Below, one piece after another: positions 32,962 to 44,500 of a stretch of 64,000 nt of DNA (position 1 is its first letter; every line of letters begins with the position of its first letter). The notes under the pieces are model-generated. The model was not told where the DNA came from and searched no databases. It saw nothing but the letters and a program-made list of their open reading frames with translations. This stretch comes from an uncultured Flavobacteriaceae bacterium (lineage in GTDB: Bacteria; Bacteroidota; Bacteroidia; Flavobacteriales; Flavobacteriaceae), in NCBI GenBank assembly GCA_943789465.1, contig CALSUF010000003.1, positions 186,001-250,000 of the forward strand, in the 5' to 3' direction. The translations under genes and the position numbers were made by a program.

Positions 32962-33270
32962 ATGAACAAAATAAATTTAATAGGACTTTTATTATTTACG
33001 ACTACTCTTAGTGTATTTGCAAATACTAACGAAACAGTCAAAAGCAATTTTCTTATAAACCAGTTTGAGACTTCAAATGTTTCAGCTATTCCTTCAATAG
33101 CAACACAACCACAGCCAACTCTTGATGTTTGTCTTGGAGATGCAATAGCATTGTCTGTAGTAGCATCACCTGGAACAGGAACTGTTAGTTACCAATGGCA
33201 AAAAGATGGTGTTGATATCGGTGCTGAAACAGCGGCTAATTTGAACATATCGGTCTACAACAGCAACTGA
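32962..33270 (+). CDS. Adhesin segment 1: signal peptide and first Ig-like domain
   Basis: The first open frame of the adhesin holds the signal peptide and the start of an Ig-like domain (LDVCLGDAIALSVVASPGTG, then VSYQWQKDGVDIGAETAANL). It ends at a TGA 17 nt after the frame change at 33253. If expressed alone it would be a secreted fragment of 102 residues without a sorting domain. Confidence 0.75.
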   Translation: MNKINLIGLLLFTTTLSVFANTNETVKSNFLINQFETSNVSAIPSIATQPQPTLDVCLGDAIALSVVASPGTGTVSYQWQKDGVDIGAETAANLNISVYNSN

Positions 33271-36200
33271 TGGTGGCGTATACCAATGTATAGTTACTGA
33301 TGATGATGGTTCTGTAACATCTTCTACATCAACAGTTACCGTCAATAGTCTACCAACGATAGGTATTACGGGAAACCTCATTATATGTGAAGGTCAAACA
33401 ACGACTTTAACTGCTAGTGGAGCTTTAAAATACGATTGGGGTAGTGGTTTTACAAATGTAGCGGCATTTGATGTAACGCCATCTGCAACTTCAAACTATG
33501 TTGTCATTGGAGAGGATTCAAACGGCTGTGTAGCCTCTAATTCTGTTCAAGTTCAAGTGAGTCCATTACCAGCAGCGTCAATAACGTCAAATGCATCTGT
33601 GTGTTCTGGGGCAGATGCTCAATTTATAATTACAGGAACTCCAAATGCAGTAGTAACCTATAAATTAAATTCAGGAGTTGATACAGATGCAACGTTGAAT
33701 AATTCAGGAACTTTTAGTGTCACGATCCCAACGGCTTTATCAGATCAAACACTTAGCTTAATTAAAGTTGCTAATTCAACTTGTGAAACAATTTTATCAG
33801 CCTCTGAGACTGTGTTAGTCAACCCTATTCCTGCAATGCCCGCAGTTTCTAGCCCAATAACGTATTGCCAAGATGACATTGCAATAGCTCTTTCCGCAAC
33901 AGGAACGGATTTAAAATGGTATTTAGCTTCAACGAGCGGAGCACCATTATCTGAAGCGCCCACTCCAGAAACTTCAAACCCTGGAGAATTTTTATATTAT
34001 GTGAGCCAAACAATAAACGGATGTGAAAGTCCAAGAGCTGAAGTTAAAGTTCAAGTTAATGTCATTCCTTTAATTTCAATTTCTGGAAGTGATACGATTT
34101 GTCTTGGAGAATCTACAACCCTTAATGCAGCAGGAGCTATTTCTTATGTTTGGAGCCCAGGCGGTGAGACGACTTCGACAATAACGGTTTCTCCAACTTC
34201 CAATACAATATATTCCGTTACTGGAACCGATGCAGATGGTTGTTCCAGTTCTGAAACCCTAACAGTTATTGTAAACGCTGTGCCAACAGCTAGTTTAAGT
34301 GTTTCAGGTCCAATTTGCTCAGGAGATGATGCCCTATTTTCGATCACAGGTTCGGCAAATGCAACAGTGGTTTATTCAATTGATTCTGGTGCTGATCAGT
34401 CCGTGGTACTAGATAGCAGCGGTTTGGCTAGCATTTCAGAAACTAATCAAGTCTCCGATGTTGAAATGCGTCTTGTTTCGGTCAATAACGCGGAGTGTAC
34501 GGTTGCACTGTCAGATTTGGAAACCATAACTGTGAATCCCAACGCTACTGCCCCTGCAGTAAACAGCCCTATCGAGTATTGCTTAAATGAAACGGCTACA
34601 GCGTTAACAGCAGCATTTAATACTGGAAATAGTTTAGTTTGGTATGATTTTGATGGGACACAGTTGCCCTCATCGCCTACTCCCCAAACTTCAAATGCAG
34701 AATCTCTCACTTATGAAGTGAGTCAAATTAATGCCTTCGGATGTGAGAGTCCACGTTCTCAAATTACAGTTATTGTAAAACCATTACCACAAGCACCTTC
34801 TGTAGTTGCGTCTGAAGTTAATTTGTGTTTAAATGAAGCTGCATCCCCTTTAGATACTTCAGGAATTTCGAATCCACGGTGGTATGATGCACCGACAGCA
34901 GGAAATTTTCTAGGAACTACACTGACCCCAGTCACAACTTCTCTTGCGACTACTGATTTTTACGTGAGTCAGACTATTGATGGTTGCGAAGGTCCACGTA
35001 CACAAGTTGATGTGATTGTAAATTCAGTACCAAGTGCTCCAGCAGTACCATCTACTTCCGTTTTTTATTGTAAAAATGATACAGCAACTCCTTTAACAGC
35101 GATTACTTCAACAAGTGGAACTTTAAATTGGTATTTAGTTGCTTCTGGTGGTATTGGATCCCTAACTCCTCCTAGTATAGATACTAATGCAGTCGGAACA
35201 AACACCTATTATGTGAGTGAAACAAATAATTTAGGGTGTGAGAGTTTACGAACAGCAATCACAGTAACTATTGATGATATTCCTTCGACACCAACTGTTG
35301 GGTTAGTCACAAATCCGAGCTGTTCATCCTCTACTGGAAGCGTAGAATTATCTAATTTGCCGGCAGGAAACTGGACAGTAACCAACATTACAAATGGCAC
35401 AACCTATTCTAATTCTGGATCAAATCCATATACAGTAAGTGGTTTAAATTCTGGAACATATACATTTTCAGTTTCTAATGGTACTTGTGAGTCCCTAGCA
35501 ACAAATTCGGTCACTATCAATCCAATTCCAGTTCAGTCTGCACCTGTTGTCGGAACACTTGTTCAGCCTTCGTGTACAACATCTACAGGCTCAGTAACTT
35601 TAACGGACTTACCTTCAACAGGAAATTGGACCTTAACTAGAGTCAGTGATAATGTTTCGATAACAGACTCAGGTACAATTCGAACAATTTCTGGACTTCC
35701 TTCTGGAACCCATAATTATACAGTAACAAATTCTCAAGGCTGTACTTCTGTCGCGTCTCTAAATATAGTTATAGATGCCCAACCAACACTTCCAAATGCA
35801 CCCATTGCGAATGCGCAATCATTTTTAGAATCGGATTCAGCTACGATTTCAAATTTACAAATATCGAGCTCTGGATCTCCAGTTTGGTACAATCAAGCAG
35901 TATCCGGAACTCAAATTGCGAGCACTTTTACTTTAGTTACCGGAGATTATTTTGCGGCACAAATTGATACTAGTGGTTGTGAAAGTGTAAATAGAACAAC
36001 CGTTTCGGTTACTATTTTTCCGACTTCGGTTGGTGGAAGTGTTTCTGGAACCACAACAGTTTGTAGTGGAACAAATTCTACTGTATTGACTTTGTCAGGT
36101 CATACAGGAAGCATTATCAGATGGGAATCCTCTCCTGTAGTAGATTTTTCATCGGGAGTTATAGCAATAAGCAATGTTAGTACTACCTATACAGTCACAA

Positions 36201-39200
36201 ATACCACATCAGATATTTATTATAGAGCCGTGTTGCAAAGTGGTTCAGCTCCTGAAGAGTTTTCAACGCCTGCATTTGTGCAAGTTTCTCAACCTAGTAA
36301 TGGAGGTGTTCTTACAGCAACCAATTCATCAATTTGTGAAAATAATGTTGGAGGAGTCATCAATTTAGCTTTTGAAGTTGGGACAATTATCCAATGGCAA
36401 GAATCAACTGATAATGGAGCAAGTTGGTCGACTATCTTTAATACAATCAATAGTTATTCGGTTCCTGTATTGACCCAAACTACTATATTCAGAGCAGAAG
36501 TTCAAAACGGTAGCTGCCCCCCTTCATTTTCTAATGAGGTGGAGATTGTTGTGAATCCTGCGCCTTCTATTACCGCCATCCCAAACCAACTTAAGTGTTT
36601 AGGAGATACCGATACTTATGGGGAAGCTTTTATAGCAAACCATTCTTATGCTTGGTATACAAATTTGGGCGGGAGTCCAACAGTTCCTTTTAGTACCCTT
36701 AACCAGGTTACTCTTAATTTCGATCAAGAAACGACACAAGTTTTTACTTACAGAATTACAAACGACACTACGAATTGTTTTATAGAAGAGACTTTTGAAA
36801 TCGTCACTGACCCCTTGCCAATTGCTCAAGTCATTTCGGATGCATCAATTTGTGAATTTGACTCTATTAACGTAGGAGCCGCTTCGGTTCTAGGACATAC
36901 GTATAATTGGAGTAGTATCCCTGTTGGATTTACATCAACGTCTTCAAACCCATTGGTAACACCAACAGTAACAACAACTTATATTTTAACTGAAACTACA
37001 CCAAACGGCTGTACTGAAACAAATCAGGTAGTTGTGACCATGCAGCCAGAACCTGTAATTTCCATTACTAATGGCCCTGCTTTTGATATTTGTGAAACAC
37101 CATCGACGTCCATTCAACTCCAATCAACTGTAACAAATTTTGATACCTCAACTATAGTCTGGTCTAACGATGTTGGCTCTGGAGATTTTAGCGATCCGAA
37201 TATTTTAAACCCAACTTATACGCCAAGTGCTGCTGATATTTCAACTGGGTTTGCAACGTTAAGACTCACAGTCACTGGATTAGGGCCCTGTACACAAACC
37301 TACTCAGATACAATTACCATTAATATAGACGCGATTCCTACTGCAAATGCAGGTTCAGATGTTATTACATGTGGTACAGACCCTGTAACTCTAGATGCTA
37401 CGGGGACTTTAAATGCAGCGTCTTTAGTATGGACATTACCCTCAGGAATTACAGGAACTTTAAACTTAGGAGATCCCTACAACCCTGTTTTTACACCAAG
37501 TATTGCCGATATAAGTTACGTTGGACCTATTACGCTTACTCTAGAAGCGTTTTCTGGAAATACATGTCCAAGTACAATAGATACAGTTGATATTCTTATT
37601 ACTCCACCTCCAATTGTTGATATTGCACCTATAGAGGCTAACATTTGTGACGGTTCTAATTACACATTTTCACCAGGTCAAGTAGCGGTAACGAATGGAG
37701 TGCCAGGTACATATGCTTGGACTCGATCCGGAGATGGAACGTTTACGTCTACAAATTCTTTAACGACTACATATATCCCTGGGGCATCTGATATTTTAAA
37801 TGGTACGGTTACCTTGACGCTTACGGCTTCAGGAAATAGCCCTTGTTCAGCTCCAGTTACAGATGATTTAATTTTAAATATTATAAAAGCACCGATCGTC
37901 GATGCAGGCCCTGACAGTTTAGCTTGTGAAGGTCCGATAAACATTGTTGGCGCTGCGATTCAAAATGCAGGTTCCATATTATGGACGGTTGATCCTGGAA
38001 CAGGAAACGGATTTTTTATTGATCCCACGGTTCAAAATCCAATTTATGTTCCTGCTGCGACCGATTTAAATTCTACTGTGACTCTTCTTGTAAATGTCAC
38101 GCCTATGAACGCCTGTGGTCCAGATGTTCAAGATTCTGTGCTCTACACAATTAATGCAGCACCAACTGCTGTGGCGGGTGGCGATGCGACCATTTGTGAA
38201 AGCAATAACACCTATCAATTACAATCAACGGTAGCAAATGAAAATTTAATTACTTGGACTTCAACAGGATCAGGTAGTTTTGATAATGTAAATACCGAAG
38301 ATCCTATTTATACACTCAGCCCAGGAGATAAAATTAATGGATCGGTCAGTTTTACGGTTACAGGAACTCAAGCAGGTTGTGCAGCTGCTTCCGATACAAT
38401 GGTTTTGACCATTCAAAAAAATCCGATCGCCAATGCGGGGACGACATTGCAAATTTGTGAAGGTGAGTCTGTTACAATTAGTGCAGCAACCGCACAGTTT
38501 TCAAATACAACCAATTGGACCCAAAGTGGTGGTTTAGGAACTTTTATAAATACCTCTACTTTAGCCCCTACCTATAATTCTGCTTTAGGCGAGTCCGGTA
38601 CTGTTAATTTGACTTTAACAGCAGATGCGATTGCTCCATGTACAGTGCCTTCTACATCCCAAACAGAAATCATAATTACTGCGAAACCACAAGTTGATGC
38701 CGGTACTGATGCTCAAATATGTGAAGGCGACTCTTATACGATTAACTCAGCGACCAATACAAATACTGCTGGATTAATATGGACTACCAATGGTAACGGT
38801 ACGTTTCAACCAGGTTCCGAATTAACATTAACACCAACCTATATCCCTGGTTCTTTTGATATAAATTTAGGGACAGTCACCCTTACGCTTACGGGACTAG
38901 AAAACTTTCCTTGTAATGCAGCTGCTGAAGATTCAATGGTTCTGACAATCAACAAGATACCGGAAATTACGTTTATTAATCCAAATGTAGATTTGTGTGT
39001 GGATACTCCCAATTTTCCAATTGCTAATATTGTTTTAGATCACTACGATACCTTGTTATGGGAAACCTCAGGAACCGGTAATTTTGGAGGTTTGGAAACG
39101 ACCGAAACACCAACGTATTTTCCAACCCCTGCCGATTATGAACTTGGTGTGGTGACACTGACATTAACCGCTTCAAGAACGCCTTTAAATTGTAATTCTT

Positions 39201-41557
39201 CAACACAAGACACAATTACACTTAATTTTATTGAAAAACCAACGGTAGATGCGGGGCCGCCAATTGTAAGTTTATGTGAAGGCGCACTTGCTCCGTCTTC
39301 TTATGTAACAGATCAAGCGACCGCTATAGATTATTCAACGCTTACTTGGTCTTCTAATGGTAGTGGAACTTGGTCAACAGCAAATCCAAACAATTTATTA
39401 GAAACGTATACGCCATCCCCAGCAGATTACGACACAGGCTTTGTTATTCTTACGCTAGAAGCCAACTCAAATGCGCCCTGTACAGATTTAGTAACGGATA
39501 CGATTCAACTTGATTTACAAAAACTTCCAGTCATCACCGTTCCGGCGACAACGTCCATTTGTATTGACCAAAATACCTTTGGTATTGGTGGAGTATCCAT
39601 TGCACCAGCTACGGCTTACGATCCAAATTCCATTGTTTGGGAAACAACAGGTACAGGAGTTTTTACCACTTCTGGTGATCCGTTGAACCCAATTTATAAC
39701 CCGTCTAATTCTGATTTGGCGACTGGTGGTGTTACCTTAACAATCACTGTCGATTCAGTTTTACCATGTGCAATTGAGGTGACCGAAAGTTTCGATCTTT
39801 TATTTCAGGTTCTTCCTGTTGCCGATGCGGGTGTTGACTTAACAGAGTGTGATTTGCCATTTCAAATCACTACGGCTACTTTTGATACAACAACAGTTAA
39901 TAATTTAGTTTGGTCCAATGGATCAGGAGATGGATCCTTTGATCTTGACAATATTATAAGTCCAATTTATACCCCTGGAACAGGAGATTTAGCTAACGGA
40001 TCGGTAACCTTAACTTTAACCGCCACAGCCTTAGATCCATGTACGGCCGATGAAGTCACTTCAATGGTTGTCTCTTTTGTAGATTCACCAACGGTTGTAG
40101 TGGTAACGCCACAAGCTCCAATTTGTGAGGATGAAACTAATGTTGCAGTCGTAGGTACTACGATTACCGATGCAGATTCCTTTATTTGGACGTCAACAAC
40201 AGGTACTGGAACAACTATTGCAAATCCTACGACTTTGAATCCGTTAGTGACCCCTAGTGCTACAGATATAATTAATGAATTTATTGATTTAACCCTAACA
40301 GTAACTCCAAACGCACCATGTGGTGCCGCTGTTGTGGAAGTGGTTCGAATCCCTGTTCAGGAAAAACCTGAATTATTTCCAGGCGTTTCTCAAAATATTT
40401 GTGAAGGTGCGATTATATCCACCGCAGACGCAACAGAAACCAATGTTACGAATCTTGTTTGGTCCAATAATGGAGGAGATGGTACTTTTACAGCATCTAT
40501 CAATAACATTACCACTGAATATACACCTGGTCCCAATGAAATTGCAAATGGCTTAGTTGAATTAGTAGTTACTGCAGACGCAATTGCACCATGTGTTGGA
40601 ACAATTTCGGAGTTAGTTACTCACACCATTACAAGGGATCCAGTTGTCACTCTAACAACAAACGAAGACACAATTTGTGAATCACAAGGAAGTTATACAA
40701 TCCCAACAGGAACGATTTCTATAGAAAATATAAGTTCTGTAGACACTTTTGCTTGGACATCTTCTGGTTCGGGTACATTATTAGGTGCTAATACCTTAAC
40801 TCCAACTTATGAACCTTCATCAGCGGATATTGGGACTAGTTTTGTGAATTTAATTTTTACGTTAAATCCTACAGCGCCATGTAGCACTCAAATTATTGAA
40901 ACATTTAAGTTAAATATTGATCCCTTAGCGACTATCGATTTTACGGATGATGGTTTTTTCTGTGAGGGAATCGACAAACCTTTAACAGCGACTTTTACCA
41001 ACCATGATCCTAGTTCAATCAATTGGACAATTATTAATGGAACAGGTACATTAACAGGTGGAAACACTGCCAGCCCAACCTATGAGCCTGGTGCTGATAG
41101 TGACACTGTTGTGATACAAATTAGTGTGGACGGAATCACACCTTGCGATGAACCTACCACGGAACAATTTACTATGAATGTGATTAAAACTCCTGTAGTG
41201 TCTATAACGACTCTTACGGATGTAGTTTGTAGTTCAGAATCGACTTATGATTTAACAGGTAACGCTGTTGAGGATCCGACAAATATATTAAGTTGGACGC
41301 GCGTAACTCCAACAGGAACGGGAACGTTTTCAAACCCAACTGATCTAAATCCTTCTTATACATTTAATGCAGCAGATGTTGCAAATGGCTTTGTGACCTT
41401 ACGTTTAACCGCAACAAGCGCAGCGCCTTGTTCTTCTTCTGATTTTGAAGAAATTACAATCACAATAGATCAAGCGCCAACAGCAACCATTAGTTCTCTT
41501 AGGAGCTGTTTGTGCCGGAGAATCCTATACCGCGACAGCTCTCAACCTGGATGGTAA
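33254..41557 (+). CDS. Adhesin segment 2: Ig-like and PKD-like repeats
   Basis: The second frame restores the broken Ig-like domain (STTATDGGVYQCIVTDDDGS) and encodes about 2,750 residues. The first part has Ig-like units alternating with units of the type NPIPAMPAVSSPITYCQDDIA ... WYLASTSG ... YYVSQTINGCESPR (about eight of these, each near 85 residues). From about 37050 the PKD-like units begin. The frame has no upstream start or signal peptide, so as it stands it would not be exported. It ends at 41557, 54 nt after the next frame change. Confidence 0.8.
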   Translation, partial: STTATDGGVYQCIVTDDDGSVTSSTSTVTVNSLPTIGITGNLIICEGQTTTLTASGALKYDWGSGFTNVAAFDVTPSATSNYVVIGEDSNGCVASNSVQVQVSPLPAASITSNASVCSGADAQFIITGTPNAVVTYKLNSGVDTDATLNNSGTFSVTIPTALSDQTLSLIKVANSTCETILSASETVLVNPIPAMPAVSSPITYCQDDIAIALSATGTDLKWYLASTSGAPLSEAPTPETSNPGEFLYYVSQTINGCESPRAEVKVQVNVIPLISISGSDTICLGESTTLNAAGAISYVWSPGGETTSTITVSPTSNTIYSVTGTDADGCSSSETLTVIVNAVPTASLSVSGPICSGDDALFSITGSANATVVYSIDSGADQSVVLDSSGLASISETNQVSDVEMRLVSVNNAECTVALSDLETITVNPNATAPAVNSPIEYCLNETATALTAAFNTGNSLVWYDFDGTQLPSSPTPQTSNAESLTYEVSQINAFGCESPRSQITVIVKPLPQAPSVVASEVNLCLNEAASPLDTSGISNPRWYDAPTAGNFLGTTLTPVTTSLATTDFYVSQTIDGCEGPRTQVDVIVNSVPSAPAVPSTSVFYCKNDTATPLTAITSTSGTLNWYLVASGGIGSLTPPSIDTNAVGTNTYYVSETNNLGCESLRTAITVTIDDIPSTPTVGLVTNPSCSSSTGSVELSNLPAGNWTVTNITNGTTYSNSGSNPYTVSGLNSGTYTFSVSNGTCESLATNSVTINPIPVQSAPVVGTLVQPSCTTSTGSVTLTDLPSTGNWTLTRVSDNVSITDSGTIRTISGLPSGTHNYTVTNSQGCTSVASLNIVIDAQPTLPNAPIANAQSFLESDSATISNLQISSSGSPVWYNQAVSGTQIASTFTLVTGDYFAAQIDTSGCESVNRTTVSVTIFPTSVGGSVSGTTTVCSGTNSTVLTLSGHTGSIIRWESSPVVDFSSGVIAISNVSTTYTVTNTTSDIYYRAVLQSGSAPEEFSTPAFVQVSQPSNGGVLTATNSSICENNVGGVINLAFEVGTIIQWQESTDNGASWSTIFNTINSYSVPVLTQTTIFRAEVQNGSCPPSFSNEVEIVVNPAPSITAIPNQLKCLGDTDTYGEAFIANHSYAWYTNLGGSPTVPFSTLNQVTLNFDQETTQVFTYRITNDTTNCFIEETFEIVTDPLPIAQVISDASICEFDSINVGAASVLGHTYNWSSIPVGFTSTSSNPLVTPTVTTTYILTETTPNGCTETNQVVVTMQPEPVISITNGPAFDICETPSTSIQLQSTVTNFDTSTIVWSNDVGSGDFSDPNILNPTYTPSAADISTGFATLRLTVTGLGPCTQTYSDTITINIDAIPTANAGSDVITCGTDPVTLDATGTLNAASLVWTLPSGITGTLNLGDPYNPVFTPSIADISYVGPITLTLEAFSGNTCPSTIDTVDILITPPPIVDIAPIEANICDGSNYTFSPGQVAVTNGVPGTYAWTRSGDGTFTSTNSLTTTYIPGASDILNGTVTLTLTASGNSPCSAPVTDDLILNIIKAPIVDAGPDSLACEGPINIVGAAIQNAGSILWTVDPGTGNGFFIDPTVQNPIYVPAATDLNSTVTLLVNVTPMNACGPDVQDSVLYTINAAPTAVAGGDATICESNNTYQLQSTVANENLITWTSTGSGSFDNVNTEDPIYTLSPGDKINGSVSFTVTGTQAGCAAASDTMVLTIQKNPIANAGTTLQICEGESVTISAATAQFSNTTNWTQSGGLGTFINTSTLAPTYNSALGESGTVNLTLTADAIAPCTVPSTSQTEIIITAKPQVDAGTDAQICEGDSYTINSATNTNTAGLIWTTNGNGTFQPGSELTLTPTYIPGSFDINLGTVTLTLTGLENFPCNAAAEDSMVLTINKIPEITFINPNVDLCVDTPNFPIANIVLDHYDTLLWETSGTGNFGGLETTETPTYFPTPADYELGVVTLTLTASRTPLNCNSSTQDTITLNFIEKPTVDAGPPIVSLCEGALAPSSYVTDQATAIDYSTLTWSSNGSGTWSTANPNNLLETYTPSPADYDTGFVILTLEANSNAPCTDLVTDTIQLDLQKLPVITVPATTSICIDQNTFGIGGVSIAPATAYDPNSIVWETTGTGVFTTSGDPLNPIYNPSNSDLATGGVTLTITVDSVLPCAIEVTESFDLLFQVLPVADAGVDLTECDLPFQITTATFDTTTVNNLVWSNGSGDGSFDLDNIISPIYTPGTGDLANGSVTLTLTATALDPCTADEVTSMVVSFVDSPTVVVVTPQAPICEDETNVAVVGTTITDADSFIWTSTTGTGTTIANPTTLNPLVTPSATDIINEFIDLTLTVTPNAPCGAAVVEVVRIPVQEKPELFPGVSQNICEGAIISTADATETNVTNLVWSNNGGDGTFTASINNITTEYTPGPNEIANGLVELVVTADAIAPCVGTISELVTHTITRDPVVTLTTNEDTICESQGSYTIPTGTISIENISSVDTFAWTSSGSGTLLGANTLTPTYEPSSADIGTSFVNLIFTLNPTAPCSTQIIETFKLNIDPLATIDFTDDGFFCEGIDKPLTATFTNHDPSSINWTIINGTGTLTGGNTASPTYEPGADSDTVVIQISVDGITPCDEPTTEQFTMNVIKTPVVSITTLTDVVCSSESTYDLTGNAVEDPTNILSWTRVTPTGTGTFSNPTDLNPSYTFNAADVANGFVTLRLTATSAAPCSSSDFEEITITIDQAPTATISSLRSCLCRRILYRDSSQPGW

Positions 41558-44500
41558 CACAGTCGAATGGACTGAAATTAATGGCAATCATGGAACGTTT
41601 GTTAATTCAAATTTAGATACTGCTACATTTAATCAATTTCCTGGAAATGATGAGAATTTTGAGATTCAATTAACCTCAACAACAACGGCAACTTGTGCGC
41701 CTTATATTCAGACGCTTACAGTTATTGTACAACCAAAACCAACGATTGATGTAGGCGATTCAGTTCAGGAACTATGTAGCTCAGAACCATTTGTGATCTC
41801 TGGAGTAACTGCTACGGATTATGCCTCTGTTTTATGGACAGTGGATGGCACTGGAAGTAGTGCAGGTTTTAGCAATCCAACCGATTTAAATCCTACATTT
41901 ACACCATCAGCTTCACAACTGCTAGCCGCTCAAGTTGTCTTAAAAGTCACAGCGCTTGCAGAAGCAGATTGTGGAAGCGTATTTGATGTGTCAGATACAA
42001 TAACATTAAATTTTAACCCAGAGCAAACCGTTAGTTTTACAGCGCCGACTTCTATTTGCGAAGGGGATACAATCTCATTAGTTGGATTAGCACCAGATTC
42101 TTCTAGTATTTTATGGTCGACAAGTTCTACTTCTTTGACATCTGGTTTTGCAGATCCTACCAATCTAAATACGATATATACGCCTTCTGCTTTAGATTTA
42201 AGCCTGGGTCGAGTTACTCTAATGATGACAGGTTTTTCAAATACAAATTGTCCAGACGCTACTTATTCTTTAGAAGTATTAATTGAGCGTAACCCAACTG
42301 CAGATGCGGGAGGTCCAATATCCATTTGTGAAGGAACAACTTCTTATCAAGTCAATGATGCGTTTGCATCCAATTATGACGTATCAGTTTCAACAAATAT
42401 CAATTGGTCTCTAACAGGTCCTGCAACCATACAAGCGGGTACTCAAAATGATATAGATCCAGTAATTGTTCCAACAGTGGGAGCTACAGGAGATATTATT
42501 TTGACATTAACAGTTAATGGATACGATTCTTGTAATACAACAATTACGGATACAAAAACGATTACCATAGTTCCAAGTCCAATCGTTGTTGTGCCTTCAA
42601 CTCGAACTATTTGCGAAGGTGAATCATTGACACTTACAAGCTCGGAAATTTCCGCTTCTAATTATGGTTCAGTATTATGGACTTCATCAAACGGATTAGG
42701 AACGTTTACTCCTAACAATGATTTAGCAACGATTTATACTCCAGCCCCTGGTCAAACAGGAATAGTGAATTTAATCTTAACTGCTTCTTCAACTTCTGGT
42801 TCTTGTTCAAGTGATTCAAGTCCTGTACAATTGGAAATTATTCCAAATCCAACTGTTGACGCTGGTGTTGATGCTACTATATGTGTAACTGAAACCTATA
42901 CTGTAGTTGGAGCGAGTGTTTTAAATGAATTTACATTTACATGGAGTGTTACTGGTCCAGCTCAGATTGTGTCTGGCGAAAGTACCTTAACCCCGGTTAT
43001 TGCTTCAGATGCTGGAGCAACCGGAACAGCTGTGGTGACCTTAACTGCTGTTGGAACTGGAGTTTGTCCAGTTTCGATAACGGATAATTTTATCCTAGAA
43101 ATAAATGCTTCGCCTGTTGTCAATGCTGGTAACGATGATATTCTTTGTGAAGGGGAATCTTCATATCAACTCCTTGGCTCAGTAGTAGATGCAGATGCTT
43201 CTACAACCTATTCTTGGATAACATCAAATGGTAGTGGGATTATTCAGTCTACAGCGGATCCATTACAACCAATATACATCCCTGGTCCAACTGATTTTAA
43301 CTCTGCTACAGGTTCCAAGGACATTCAGTTTGATCTTACATCAACTTCAACAAACGGTTGCGCTTCCTCAACTGATTCGATGATCTTAACGATTTACGCG
43401 AATCCAATTGTGAGTGCAGGCTCAGATATTTTTGATATTTGTGAAGATACAGATGTCATTTTGAGTTCGGCAACTGCAAGTAATTACAGCAGTATCACAT
43501 GGTCAACTTCTGGAAATGGTACATTTGATTACTCTAGTAGTACAATTAATCCAACTTACAGTCTTGGATCGGATGATGTCACTTCTGTGACCTTGACACT
43601 TTCAGCGATGCCTAATGTTGCTTGTTCGCAAGTTGCTGTTTTGGATGAAATGACGATTTTTATCAATCAAGATACAACGCTTTCAGCGACAACCAATACA
43701 ATTACAATGTGTGGTGCCACATTTACAATGCCTGACTTGATAGATGTCAGTAATGCTACATCTATTCTTTGGACAAATATTACAGGTGCTTCTGGAACTC
43801 CAGGAGTTCTAACAAACGTAAACTCAGAAACACCAAGCTTTACGCCTTCAGTAAATGAAATCGCTAATGGTTTTGTTTTACTTAGGGTAGAAACTGTGCC
43901 CGAAGCTGGATGTACAACAACATTAAGTGAAACGATTACGGTTAATCTACAACCGCTTTTAGAAGTAGAAGCAGGTACGTCTTTAGCATTCTGTGAGGGG
44001 GATGATGTTATTGTTTCAGGAAATGGAGCATCAGTCACAAACTTTCTCAACATATACATGGTCTCATAATGGAATAGGAAGTATTGATCCTTCTACGATC
44101 AATACAGTAAATCCAAAATATATCCCTGGAACTCAGTGAAACAGGTGATATTTTTCTTACTCTGACCGCTACAAGCATCGCTCCATGTACAGGGGATGTT
44201 TCCGACACAATGACTGTAACAATTCAGTCACAACCAACAGTCACCGTTGCCGCTGATTTTACGGTTTGTGAAAGCTCTAATATTAATATTGTAAACACAA
44301 CTGCTACGGACGCAAATACCATAATTTGGACGAGTTCACAAAACAGTGATGGGTCATCTTCGGGTGGTTATGTAAGTGGAATATTTACAAACGATGCAAT
44401 TCTCAACCCGAGTTATACACCTTCACAAGGTGATATCGATTTGGGATATGTGTATCTAACGATTAGAGTTTCGAACACTGCTTGTGGTACGTTTGTTACA

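Noticed and set aside
33240-44140. Programmed +1 frameshifting in the adhesin
   Set aside because: The four sites share no slippery sequence, stop context or downstream structure (GG, A, TTT and C respectively), so a common mechanism is not supported.
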